64,000 bases of DNA from Rhizobium sp. SL86 (lineage in GTDB: Bacteria; Pseudomonadota; Alphaproteobacteria; Rhizobiales; Rhizobiaceae). The notes below the pieces were generated by a model. That model was not told where the DNA came from, searched no databases, and worked only from the letters and a program-made list of their open reading frames with translations. The translations under genes and the position numbers were made by a program. Each line of letters starts with the position of its first letter. Position 1 is the stretch's first letter. Where the stretch lies: NCBI RefSeq assembly GCF_026672545.1, contig NZ_JAPPRJ010000001.1, positions 744,001 through 808,000 on the forward strand, given 5' to 3'. Of this stretch, positions 54,026 to 63,144 are shown one piece after another.

Positions 54026-55312
54026 ATGACCTGGCAGAGCCCCATCGCGCCCGGCCTGTCCTGGTATCAGGACAGCGTCGCGGAGCGCCCGACCTATGAC
54101 GCGCTCGACGGATCGGTTTCGACGGACGTCGCGATCATCGGCGGCGGTTTCACCGGTCTGCAGGCCGCCTATAATCTGGCCAAACGGGGGGTCTCCACCG
54201 TACTGATCGAGGCGGGCCGTTTCGGCGACGGGGCATCCGGCCGTAATGGCGGACAGCTCGGCTCCGGCCAGCGGGCCTGGCCGGACGAGTTGGAGCCGGA
54301 AATCGGGTACGAGCGGTCACGCGCGCTGTTCGACATGGCGGAAAATGCCAAGCGCTACCTTCTCGACTTCTGCGAAACCCACGGCATCGACATGGATTAT
54401 CTGCCGGGCCAGATGAATGTGGCGCACAAGCCCGGTCATGAGGATGATTACCGACGCGTCGCCGATCTTCTGGCCGACCGCTACGACTATCCGCATGTCT
54501 CCTTTATGAATCGCGCGGAGACCGCCGAGCGGCTTGGGTCGACACGTTATCATTACGGCGTGCGTGATGCCGGCACCGGACACATTCACCCGCTGAAGCT
54601 GCTGATCGGGCTGGCGCGCGTGGCGGCCGAAGCGGGCGCCCGGCTCTGCGAGATGACGCCGGCGAAAAACCTGACGCAGGCGGCAGGGAAGACGCTCATT
54701 GAAACGCCGCGCGGCACGATCACCGCCGATCGTGTGCTGCTGGCGGCCAATGCGCATATCGGCAATCTGGAAAAGGAAACGGCATCGCATGTGATGCCGA
54801 TCCGCTCCTTCATCGGCGCGACCGTGCCGCTCGACCAGCATCCAGAGATCCTGCCGGGTTCCGAAGCGGTGGCCGATTCGCGGTTCGTCGTGCGCTATTT
54901 CCGCAAAAGCCGCGACGGGCGCCTGCTGTTCGGCGGTCGCGAGGCCTATACGGCCGACAGCCCGCGCGACATGTCGAAACACATCCGCCGGCAGATCGCC
55001 GAAATCTATCCGGCGCTGAAGGAGATCGAGATCACCCATGCCTGGGGCGGTTCCGTCGGAATCACCATGCCGCGCAAGCCCTTCGTGCGCGAGGTGATGC
55101 CGGGCGTCACCTCGATTGCCGGTTATTCCGGCCATGGCGTGATGCTGTCAAACTATTCCGGCAAGATGTATGCGGATCTCATCGCGGGCAATGCCAGCGA
55201 ACTCGACCTGTACAAGGAGTTGAAGATACCGCCCTTCCCGGGCGGCGCCCGTTTCAGAAGCCCGCTGCTGTTCCTCGCCCTCACCTGGTATGCGCTGCGC
55301 GACCGCTTCTGA
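54026..55312 (+). CDS. FAD-dependent amine oxidase, PuuB-like
   Basis: 428 residues from the ATG at 54026 with AAGGTGG just upstream. GLSWYQDS entry, FAD fold VAIIGGGFTGLQAAYNLAKR with GDGASGRNGGQ, and C-terminal GYSGHGVMLSNYSGKMYADL. It should oxidise the gamma-glutamylated amine made by the upstream enzyme. Paralogue of 20190-21494. Ten bases after its partner, so one operon. Confidence 0.87.
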   Translation: MTWQSPIAPGLSWYQDSVAERPTYDALDGSVSTDVAIIGGGFTGLQAAYNLAKRGVSTVLIEAGRFGDGASGRNGGQLGSGQRAWPDELEPEIGYERSRALFDMAENAKRYLLDFCETHGIDMDYLPGQMNVAHKPGHEDDYRRVADLLADRYDYPHVSFMNRAETAERLGSTRYHYGVRDAGTGHIHPLKLLIGLARVAAEAGARLCEMTPAKNLTQAAGKTLIETPRGTITADRVLLAANAHIGNLEKETASHVMPIRSFIGATVPLDQHPEILPGSEAVADSRFVVRYFRKSRDGRLLFGGREAYTADSPRDMSKHIRRQIAEIYPALKEIEITHAWGGSVGITMPRKPFVREVMPGVTSIAGYSGHGVMLSNYSGKMYADLIAGNASELDLYKELKIPPFPGGARFRSPLLFLALTWYALRDRF

Positions 55313-55406
55313 CACGGATTTGAAAGATCGGCCCGCGGCAGGGCTGGCTTTTTTAAATCGATTAGATTATGTAGACCTCAACCTCGGAACTTCGAAAGAG
55401 CAAGGC

Positions 55407-56879
55407 ATGAGCAGCCAGATCATCCCCGTGGAACCCTTCGATTACGTCGTCTTCGGCGGCACCGGCGATCTTGCCGAACGCAAGCTTCTCCCGGCGCTCT
55501 ATCACCGGCAGATCGAGGGTCAGTTTACCGAGCCGACCCGCATCATCGGCGCCTCGCGCAGTGCGCTGAGCCATGACGATTTTCGCAAGTTTGCCGACGA
55601 GGCGCTGAAGAAGCACCTGAAAGACGGCGAATATGCCGAGGCCGAGGTGGCGAAATTCCTGGCCCGCCTGTTCTACGTCTCCGTCGATGCGAAGTCCGAT
55701 GGCGGCTGGGACACGCTGAAGAAGCTGCTGGACGAGGGCAAGGAGCGCGTCCGCGCCTTCTATCTCGCGGTGTCGCCCGCCATCTTCGGCGCGATCTCCG
55801 AAAAGATCCGCGACCACAAGCTGATCACCAAATCCACCCGTATCGTGGTGGAAAAGCCGATCGGCCGCGACCTCTCCTCCGCACTCGACCTGAACGACAC
55901 GATCGGCAAGGTGTTCAAGGAAGAACAGATCTTCCGCATCGACCATTATCTCGGCAAGGAGACGGTGCAGAACCTGATGGCGCTGCGTTTTGCCAATGCG
56001 CTCTATGAGCCACTGTGGAACGCGCAATACATCGACCACGTGCAGATCTCGGTCGCAGAATCCGTCGGCCTCGAAGGCCGCGCCGGATATTACGACACGG
56101 CCGGCGCGCTGCGCGACATGGTGCAGAACCATATCCTGCAGCTGCTCTGCCTTGTGGCGATGGAAGTGCCCTCCTCGATGGATTCCGAAGCCGTGCGCGA
56201 CGAGAAGCTGAAGGTGCTGCGCGCGCTGAAGCCGATTACGGAAGCCAATGTCGAGCAGATGACGGTGCGCGGCCAGTACCGCGCCGGCGCCTCGGCTGGC
56301 GGCCCGGTCAAGGGTTACCTGGAAGAGCTCGAAGGCGGCGTGTCCAACACCGAAACCTTCGTGGCGATCAAGGCCGAGATCAACAATTGGCGCTGGGCCG
56401 GCGTTCCCTTCTACATCCGCACCGGCAAGCGCCTGACCGGTCGCATGTCGGAGATCGTCATCACCTTCAAGCCGATCCCGCACAACATCTTCGAGCCGGC
56501 CGCCGGTCGTATCTCCGCCAACCAGCTGATCATCCGCCTGCAGCCGGATGAAGGCGTCAAACAGTCGCTGATGATCAAGGACCCCGGTCCGGGCGGCATG
56601 CGCCTGCGCAACGTCTCGCTCGACATGAGCTTTGCCGCGGCCTTCAACGTGCGCAATCCAGATGCCTACGAGCGCCTTCTGATGGACGTGATCCGTTCCA
56701 ACCAGACGCTGTTCATGCGCCGCGACGAAGTGGAAGCGGCGTGGAAGTGGGTCGATCCGATCCTCAAGGGCTGGGAACTGACCGGGCAGCTGGCGCAGGG
56801 TTATACCGCCGGCACCTGGGGCCCGAGCCAGGCCATTGCGCTGATCGAGCGCGACGGCCGCACCTGGCATGAGGGCTGA
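55407..56879 (+). CDS. zwf: Glucose-6-phosphate 1-dehydrogenase
   Basis: 490 residues from the ATG at 55407. NADP motif VVFGGTGDLAERKLLPALY and the catalytic RIDHYLGKETVQNLMALRFAN are intact. It makes 6-phosphogluconolactone and NADPH, opening the Entner-Doudoroff route. First gene of zwf-pgl-edd. Confidence 0.97.
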   Translation: MSSQIIPVEPFDYVVFGGTGDLAERKLLPALYHRQIEGQFTEPTRIIGASRSALSHDDFRKFADEALKKHLKDGEYAEAEVAKFLARLFYVSVDAKSDGGWDTLKKLLDEGKERVRAFYLAVSPAIFGAISEKIRDHKLITKSTRIVVEKPIGRDLSSALDLNDTIGKVFKEEQIFRIDHYLGKETVQNLMALRFANALYEPLWNAQYIDHVQISVAESVGLEGRAGYYDTAGALRDMVQNHILQLLCLVAMEVPSSMDSEAVRDEKLKVLRALKPITEANVEQMTVRGQYRAGASAGGPVKGYLEELEGGVSNTETFVAIKAEINNWRWAGVPFYIRTGKRLTGRMSEIVITFKPIPHNIFEPAAGRISANQLIIRLQPDEGVKQSLMIKDPGPGGMRLRNVSLDMSFAAAFNVRNPDAYERLLMDVIRSNQTLFMRRDEVEAAWKWVDPILKGWELTGQLAQGYTAGTWGPSQAIALIERDGRTWHEG

Positions 56880-56884
56880 CGGGC

Positions 56885-57583
56885 ATGGCATTCACCTTCC
56901 ATAATTTCGGCAGTGCGGAAACGCTTGCAGGGCAACTGGCAAGCGACGTCGCCTTGCGCCTCACCCAGGCGATTGCGACGCGCGGTTCCGCCTCGATCGC
57001 CGTTTCGGGCGGCTCGACGCCAAAGCGCTTTTTCGAAGTGTTGTCGACGCAGGATCTCGCCTGGGACAAGGTGACGATCACGCTCGTGGACGAGCGTTTC
57101 GTGCCGGCCGACAATCCGCGCTCCAACCATCTGCTGGTCGCGACGCATCTTTTGCAGAACAAGGCTGCCAACGCGATCTTCCTGCCGCTCTACCAGGATG
57201 TCGCCTCTGCCCTGCAGGCGGCGGCGATTGCGACGGAAAAGACGGAAGACATCGGTAATCCCTTCGATGTGGCGATCCTTGGCATGGGAACGGACGGGCA
57301 CACCGCGTCGTTCTTCCCGGGCGGCAATCATCTTGCCCGCGCGATTGCCGAGGACGCGCCGCGCGGCGTGATGACGATGATGGCGGACGGCGCCGGCGAG
57401 GAACGCCTGACCTTCACCTTTCCGAGCCTGGCCGATGCGCGCTTTCTGGTGCTGCATATCGAAGGCGACGCGAAGAAAAACGTTCTCGACCAGGCCAAGG
57501 CCGGCACCGACGAGATGGAGATGCCTATCCGCGCCGTGCTGAACCGTGCGCCCTCGCCGGTCGAGATTTACTGGGCGCCTTGA
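56885..57583 (+). CDS. pgl: 6-phosphogluconolactonase
   Basis: 232 residues of the DevB/NagB-like fold: AVSGGSTPKRFFEVLS and VTITLVDERFVPADNPRSN, then the catalytic GMGTDGHTASFFPG. It hydrolyses the product of Zwf. Five bases after zwf. Confidence 0.95.
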   Translation: MAFTFHNFGSAETLAGQLASDVALRLTQAIATRGSASIAVSGGSTPKRFFEVLSTQDLAWDKVTITLVDERFVPADNPRSNHLLVATHLLQNKAANAIFLPLYQDVASALQAAAIATEKTEDIGNPFDVAILGMGTDGHTASFFPGGNHLARAIAEDAPRGVMTMMADGAGEERLTFTFPSLADARFLVLHIEGDAKKNVLDQAKAGTDEMEMPIRAVLNRAPSPVEIYWAP

Positions 57584-57695
57584 TCCGACAAGGACGGCAC
57601 CCGTGACGCAGGCCGCAAACTGCGGCAACCGAGGAAACAGATGACCAGGCGCGGCGGCCTCCCAACCGCCGCGGACCTTGCCCATGGAGGACGAG

Positions 57696-59516
57696 ATGGC
57701 TGCCCATTCCAGCATAGAAGCAATCACCCGGCGCATCGTGGAACGATCGAAACCGCATCGCGAAGCTTATCTCGACCGGGTGCAGCGTGCGGTTGCCAAG
57801 GGCGTGCACCGTTCGACGCTGTCCTGCGGCAACCTTGCGCATGGTTTTGCCGTCTGTTCCCCCGCCGAGAAGGCCGCGCTCGCCGGAGACGTGGTGCCCA
57901 ATCTCGGCATCATCACCGCCTATAACGACATGCTTTCAGCGCACCAGCCGTATGAAACCTTCCCGCCGATCATTCGTGATGCGGCGCGTGAGGCCGGCGG
58001 CGTCGCCCAGGTGGCGGGCGGCGTGCCCGCCATGTGCGATGGTGTGACCCAGGGCCAGCCGGGCATGGAGCTGTCGCTCTTCTCGCGTGATGCGATTGCC
58101 ATGGCGGCCGGCATCGGTCTTTCCCACAACATGTTCGATGCCGCCGTCTATCTCGGCATCTGCGACAAGATCGTGCCGGGCCTCGTGATCGCCGCTCTCA
58201 CCTTCGGCCATCTGCCGGCCGTCTTCATTCCCGCCGGCCCGATGACCTCCGGCCTGCCGAATGACGAGAAGTCGCGCATTCGCCAGCTCTATGCGGAAGG
58301 CAAAGTCGGCCGCGCCGAACTGCTGGAAGCCGAATCCAAATCCTATCACGGCCCCGGCACCTGCACATTCTACGGCACGGCCAATTCCAACCAGATGCTG
58401 ATGGAGATCATGGGCTTCCATATGCCGGGCGCCTCCTTCGTCAATCCCGGCACGCCGTTGCGCGAGGCACTGACCAAGGAAGCCGCAAAGCGCGCGCTCG
58501 CGATCACGGCGCTCGGCAACGAGTTCACGCCCGCGGGCGAGATGATCGACGAACGCTCGATCGTCAACGGTGTTGTCGGTCTGCATGCCACCGGCGGTTC
58601 CACCAATCACACGATGCACCTCGTCGCCATGGCGCGCGCGGCCGGCATCCATCTGACCTGGCAGGATATTTCGGAACTTTCCGACACGGTGCCGCTGCTT
58701 GCCCGCGTTTATCCGAACGGTCTTGCCGACGTGAACCATTTCCACGCCGCCGGCGGCATGGGTTTCCTCATCAAGCAGCTCCTGAAGACCGGCCTCGTGC
58801 ATGACGACGTGCGGACCGTCTTCGGCCAGGGCCTTGCCGCTTATACCGTCGAGGCACGGCTCGACGAAAACGGCATGGTGATGCGCGAACAGAGCCCGGA
58901 AGAGAGCGGCGATCCGAAGGTGCTGACCCGCATCGAAAACCCCTTCCAGTCGAATGGCGGCCTGAAGATGCTGACCGGCAATCTCGGCAAGGGGGTCATC
59001 AAGATCTCCGCCGTCAAGCCGGAGCGCCATGTCATCGAGGCACCGGCAATCGTCTTCCACGACCAGCAGGAACTGCAGGACGCCTTCAAGAAGGGCGAGC
59101 TCAACAAGGATTTCGTCGCCGTGGTGCGTTTCCAGGGCCCGAAGGCGAACGGCATGCCGGAACTGCATCGCCTCACCCCGCCGCTCGGCGTGCTGCAAGA
59201 CCGCGGTTTCAAGGTGGCGCTCGTCACCGATGGCCGCATGTCGGGCGCCTCCGGCAAGGTGCCGGCGGCGATCCATGTGACGCCGGAAGCCTCAGATGGC
59301 GGCCCGATCGCCCGCATCCAGGACGGCGACATGATCCGCCTCGATGCCGTCAACGGCACGCTGGAAGTGCTGGTGGATGCGGCTGAGTTTGCCTCGCGCC
59401 CCTTGGCCGAGGCCAATCTGGACGACAACGAATTCGGCATGGGCCGCGAACTCTTCGCCCCCTTCCGCCGCAATGTCGGCCCGGCGGATTCCGGCGCAAG
59501 CGTGTTCTTCGGATAA
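57696..59516 (+). CDS. edd: Phosphogluconate dehydratase
   Basis: 606 residues from the ATG at 57696, chosen because GGAGG lies five bases before it. IlvD/Edd family with the Fe-S Cys residues ([29 protein letters not shown]) and the [15 protein letters not shown] signature near the C-terminus. It makes 2-keto-3-deoxy-6-phosphogluconate. The aldolase gene (eda) is not in the window. The order zwf-pgl-edd is typical of rhizobia. Confidence 0.96.
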   Translation: MAAHSSIEAITRRIVERSKPHREAYLDRVQRAVAKGVHRSTLSCGNLAHGFAVCSPAEKAALAGDVVPNLGIITAYNDMLSAHQPYETFPPIIRDAAREAGGVAQVAGGVPAMCDGVTQGQPGMELSLFSRDAIAMAAGIGLSHNMFDAAVYLGICDKIVPGLVIAALTFGHLPAVFIPAGPMTSGLPNDEKSRIRQLYAEGKVGRAELLEAESKSYHGPGTCTFYGTANSNQMLMEIMGFHMPGASFVNPGTPLREALTKEAAKRALAITALGNEFTPAGEMIDERSIVNGVVGLHATGGSTNHTMHLVAMARAAGIHLTWQDISELSDTVPLLARVYPNGLADVNHFHAAGGMGFLIKQLLKTGLVHDDVRTVFGQGLAAYTVEARLDENGMVMREQSPEESGDPKVLTRIENPFQSNGGLKMLTGNLGKGVIKISAVKPERHVIEAPAIVFHDQQELQDAFKKGELNKDFVAVVRFQGPKANGMPELHRLTPPLGVLQDRGFKVALVTDGRMSGASGKVPAAIHVTPEASDGGPIARIQDGDMIRLDAVNGTLEVLVDAAEFASRPLAEANLDDNEFGMGRELFAPFRRNVGPADSGASVFFG

Positions 59517-59540
59517 GCGAAAGCACGCCATACAATATAC

Positions 59541-59560
59541 GGGGCGGGCATCGCCGCCCC
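59541..59560 (+). other. Strong hairpin after edd
   Basis: GGGGCGG (59541-59547) pairs with CCGCCCC (59554-59560), loop of six, with no T-run after it. It may stabilise the 3' end or weaken read-through into the phosphatase gene. Confidence 0.4.
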
Positions 59561-59630
59561 GGCATACACGTCACAAGCGTGTAGCACAGCATTGGTAGGC
59601 GGAGGCATTTCCAATCAAAGGATTGCCCAG

Positions 59631-60986
59631 ATGTTGCTGAACCGCCGTGCCGTGCTTGGCCTGATTTCCTCCACCGCGCTGTTGCCGCTTATCGGCACCG
59701 GTGCCCGCGCCGCGGAGGCGGGTGTCGATCTCATCATTCTCTCGGATCTGCATTCGGCCTATGAGCGGATGGCCGAGCTGCTGCAGGCGGTGCAGGCGCG
59801 TGTGGCGGCTGCCAGCCGGCCCCAAGTCATTCTTTTCAACGGCGATCTGTTCGAGGTCGGCAATGTGGTTGCCGCCCGCTCCGGCGGCGAGGCCGACTGG
59901 GCCTTCCTCGGCGCTCTGGCAAAACTCGCGCCGACCGTCTTCAACATCGGCAATCACGAGCCGGATTTCGACAATGACCTCGCCCATTTCGTCGAGAAGG
60001 CCCGCTCGCTCGGCGTGACCGTGCTCAGCAACATCACCGACAAACGGTCGGACAAGCCCTTTACGGACGCCTCCACCACGCTCTCCGCCGGCGGCCTGAC
60101 GCTCAGCATCGCCGCCCTCGGCACCAATGCAATCAACACCTATCCCAAGGCGACGCGCGAGATGATCGCCGTGCCGCAGCCGGTGGAATGGGCCAAGGCC
60201 AACCTGCCGTCGATGCTGAAGGGCAATAGCGTCAACATCGTGCTGAGCCATGCCGGTGTCATCGCCGATCGCGACATCCTGCCGATGCTGCCGGATGGCA
60301 CGCTCATGATCGGCGGCCACGACCACCTGACGCTGGTGCATGAACAGGGCAAGACCCGCTATGTGCATACCGGGTCCTGGGCCTCGCTGATGACGGTGGC
60401 GACGATTGCAGCCCCGGGTGCAGCCGCCAGCCTGGAGCGGATCGCGATCGAACGCGGCGGCCCGGCCGCGCCGGACCTCAAAAGCGCCATCGCCGCCGTT
60501 TTGGAAAAACACCTGACGGCGGAAGACCGCAGCGTCGTCGCCCGCACCAAGGCGCCGCTGACGCTGGGTGAGACGGCCCGTTTTGCCGCCGCCGCCATTG
60601 CCGCCAAGGCCGGCGCCGATATCGGTTTCATCGGCCACACCTCCTTCGGCACCGGCCTGCCCAAGGGGGAGGTGAGCCGTTTCGACTACAATGCGGCGCT
60701 GCGTTTCGAGGGCAAGATCATGAAGACCGAGGTGGATGCGGCGACCCTTGCCGCCATCCTGGCGCGTTGCAACCAGGATGGGGACGTGCCCCTGTCTGCC
60801 CGCACCGGCGATTTCCTCTATTCGGCACCGACGCTTGCCCCCGGCAAACAGAGCTACATCATAGCCTGCAACGACTGGTCGGCGATCAACCGCAAGGCCT
60901 ATTTCGGCCGCGAGGACCTGGCCTTTGCCGAAGTCCCGGACGTGAAGCTGAAGGCCCTGGTGATCGAGGCGCTCGCCCGCGCCTGA
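59631..60986 (+). CDS. Tat-exported metallophosphatase (5'-nucleotidase-like)
   Basis: 451 residues from the ATG at 59631, eight bases after AAAGGA. The twin-arginine signal MLLNRRAVLGLISSTALLPL predicts Tat export. The calcineurin-like domain has DLHSAYERM, FNGDLFEVGN, IGNHEPDFDN, LSHAGV and GGHDHLTLVH, all metal-binding motifs of the UshA/5'-nucleotidase group, and the C-terminal domain fits the nucleotidase lid. It probably releases phosphate from nucleotides or sugar nucleotides in the periplasm. Confidence 0.88.
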   Translation: MLLNRRAVLGLISSTALLPLIGTGARAAEAGVDLIILSDLHSAYERMAELLQAVQARVAAASRPQVILFNGDLFEVGNVVAARSGGEADWAFLGALAKLAPTVFNIGNHEPDFDNDLAHFVEKARSLGVTVLSNITDKRSDKPFTDASTTLSAGGLTLSIAALGTNAINTYPKATREMIAVPQPVEWAKANLPSMLKGNSVNIVLSHAGVIADRDILPMLPDGTLMIGGHDHLTLVHEQGKTRYVHTGSWASLMTVATIAAPGAAASLERIAIERGGPAAPDLKSAIAAVLEKHLTAEDRSVVARTKAPLTLGETARFAAAAIAAKAGADIGFIGHTSFGTGLPKGEVSRFDYNAALRFEGKIMKTEVDAATLAAILARCNQDGDVPLSARTGDFLYSAPTLAPGKQSYIIACNDWSAINRKAYFGREDLAFAEVPDVKLKALVIEALARA

Positions 60987-61017
60987 TCCCGTCGCTCCGA
61001 GCGGCGACGGCAGGCTT

Positions 61018-61629
61018 TTATCGATCTGCCGTCGCAAGCTTGATGCCGAGCCCGACGAAGGCCAAGGCAAAACCGCGCCTGAGACCCGTCATCACGTTCG
61101 GTCGCGACGTGATGTGTTCGCGCACCGCCGCCGCACACGAGCCATAGGCAACAAAAATCACGAAGGTCATGCCCATGAAAACGAGCGACAGCTCGATCAT
61201 GCGCCACAGACCATCTCCTGTCCCGGCAGAAACGAATTGCGGCAGGAAGGCAAAAAAGAAGATCGACAGTTTTGGGTTCAGCAGATTGACCAGGATCGCC
61301 GAAAGGATCGTCTGCCGGTCCGAGCGGGCGGCCTGTCCGGTGTCGATCGACAGTGCGCCCTCCTCGCGTAAAATCATCACGGCCATATAGGCAAGATAGG
61401 CGACACCGGCATAACGGATGATCTCGTAGGCCAGCGCACTCGCGTGCAGGACGGCGGCAAGGCCGGTGATGGCCGCCAGCATGTGCGGCACGATGCCGAG
61501 CGTGCAACCGAAGGCGGCGATGATGGCGGCGCGGCGGCCATGGGTGAGCGCGGCCGCAAGGGTGACGATGACACCTGTGCCGGGGGTCGCGACCACGATC
61601 AGCGAGGTGAGCAGAAATTCCCAGCTCAT
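61018..61629 (-). CDS. LysE/RhtB-family exporter
   Basis: 203 residues, six predicted helices. The start SLIVVATPGTGVIVTLAAAL and the later LVNLLNPKLSIFFFAFLPQF are LysE/RhtB marks. It exports amino acids or related small molecules. Transcribed towards the phosphatase gene; the neighbouring AraC gene reads the same way. Confidence 0.9.
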   Translation of the reverse strand: MSWEFLLTSLIVVATPGTGVIVTLAAALTHGRRAAIIAAFGCTLGIVPHMLAAITGLAAVLHASALAYEIIRYAGVAYLAYMAVMILREEGALSIDTGQAARSDRQTILSAILVNLLNPKLSIFFFAFLPQFVSAGTGDGLWRMIELSLVFMGMTFVIFVAYGSCAAAVREHITSRPNVMTGLRRGFALAFVGLGIKLATADR

Positions 61630-61767
61630 GCGCGGCCTCCCGCTGCCAACGACTGGATTGAACGATACGATGATGTGACGTTCGTTTTCATGCAGAGGCT
61701 CCTTTTGAATGAGCCTCTTATGCCGTCAATCTCCGCACCCGGTCTTGAACGCTATTGCAGGGCGAGG

Positions 61768-62568
61768 CTATCGCACGGCCGCCGCATAGGCGCCGGGCGT
61801 CATGCCGTAGGTTTTGACAAACAGCCTGTTCATATGGCTCTGGTCCGCGAAACCGGCCTCAAGGGCTGCCTCCGCCAGGGGCTTCCTCTGGCGAAGCAGG
61901 CGGCGGGCCAGATGCAGACGACATTGCCGCTGATAGGCATGTGGCGGAAGGCCCGTCATCTTGAGGAAGGCCCGCAGGACCTGGAAGCGGCTGAGGCCGG
62001 TGAGGTCTGCGAGATCCTGAAGCGTGACCGGCTGTGCCGGGTCCTCCTGCAGGCGCTGCAGCGCGCACCGCAGCCGGTCATCCGGCAGTGTCTGCGCCGG
62101 CCGCTCTTCGGCCAGGTGCATCAGAAGCGAAAAAAGACGCTCCTCCACCATCAAGGGAGCATCCTTCACCGGAGCGGCCGTGGCCGCGGCAAACAGCGCC
62201 GCTGCCTCGTCGGCAAGCCGATGGTCTCGGGCGACCGGCCTCGTCAGCTCGAGCTGCCGGTGCTTGCCATCCGTCAGGTCAAGGCCTGCCGCCCAGACGA
62301 TCTGCGGATCGAGATAGATCATCCGCCAGGCGCGGCCGCCCTCGCCAAGCGGCTTGCCGTCATGCACCTCGCCCGGATTGACGGTAATCACGTCGCCGGC
62401 CTCGGCCTCGACGTGGCCACGTCCGCTCGCCGACTGCTGCGCACCCCGCAGGATGACGCCGATGCCGAACTGGTCATGGGTGTGGCGGCAAAAGGTCATG
62501 GCGGAATCGGCCACGACCGCGTCGATGCCGGACATACCTGACGGCAGAGAGAGAAAGCGGCCATTCAT
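61768..62568 (-). CDS. AraC-family transcriptional regulator
   Basis: 266 residues from the ATG at 62568 after AGGTGA. N-terminal cupin-like domain (FGIGVILRGAQQSASGRG, GDVITVNPGEVHDG) and C-terminal double helix-turn-helix (VTLQDLADLTGLSRFQVLRA, then AALEAGFADQSHMNRLFVKT). It lies just upstream of the LysE exporter on the same strand, as in many exporter/regulator pairs, so the exporter is the likely target. Confidence 0.9.
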   Translation of the reverse strand: MNGRFLSLPSGMSGIDAVVADSAMTFCRHTHDQFGIGVILRGAQQSASGRGHVEAEAGDVITVNPGEVHDGKPLGEGGRAWRMIYLDPQIVWAAGLDLTDGKHRQLELTRPVARDHRLADEAAALFAAATAAPVKDAPLMVEERLFSLLMHLAEERPAQTLPDDRLRCALQRLQEDPAQPVTLQDLADLTGLSRFQVLRAFLKMTGLPPHAYQRQCRLHLARRLLRQRKPLAEAALEAGFADQSHMNRLFVKTYGMTPGAYAAAVR

Positions 62569-62630
62569 CCGGGTCACCTTTGCCAAGCATCTTGGTTGCC
62601 GGCGAAATCCGAGATCTTAGCCCGGCACCC

Positions 62631-63029
62631 TCACCAGCTCCTCACATCCAGCTTCTTGTCTTTGTGCGCCGGATGGGTCGAGAAGATGAAGATGCGGTTC
62701 AGTTCCTTTTCCGTCAACAGGCGCAGGAAACGCACATCGATCGTGTTGTTGGCATTCATGCGCATCAAAACGCAGCCGATCTTCATGATGCGGGCATCGG
62801 GAATGTCGAGGACGAATTCGTTGGGCAGGTTCGACTGCGAGAGGAGCGACAGGACCGCCCCGCTCATCGAGATGGCGATCACGTCGCAGCGGCGCTGCGC
62901 CATGTGCATGACGTGCTTTTCGGTGAACTCGATCCGTCCCGCATTCATCGTCTCTTCAAGCTTGAACCGCGTTTCGCGGTCATACATGAAGGACTCTTCC
63001 TTTTTCAGGTAGTGCGGACGAGAATTCAT
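62631..63029 (-). CDS. PilZ-like domain protein
   Basis: 132 residues from the ATG at 63029 with GAGG five bases upstream (a TTG at 63059 is weaker). The pattern QRRCDVIAISMSGAVLSLLS and DARIMKIGCVLMRMNANNTI resembles a PilZ beta-barrel, but the c-di-GMP residues are changed: no clear RxxxR, and A in place of the usual D/N before xSxxG. It may be a non-binding PilZ relative. Follows the aglK-like gene on the same strand after a 115-base gap. Confidence 0.65.
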   Translation of the reverse strand: MNSRPHYLKKEESFMYDRETRFKLEETMNAGRIEFTEKHVMHMAQRRCDVIAISMSGAVLSLLSQSNLPNEFVLDIPDARIMKIGCVLMRMNANNTIDVRFLRLLTEKELNRIFIFSTHPAHKDKKLDVRSW

Positions 63030-63144
63030 CTTACCCTCGGCATCGACGTCTTTATTCAATGCCGTGATCCTAGGGAGCGAACCTTAACATTGGGTGTGGC
63101 CAACTGTTACGTTTTGGTTACGCCCATTGCTTTGCGCAAGACGC

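Noticed and set aside
52504..54045. 513-residue minus-strand frame opposite the glutamine-synthetase-like gene
   Set aside because: The sense strand has every family motif; the antisense frame has none.
55378..55410. GGAAC upstream of zwf as another EcfG-type promoter
   Set aside because: The GGAAC is only about 16 bases from the start codon, so there is no room for a -10 element and transcript start.
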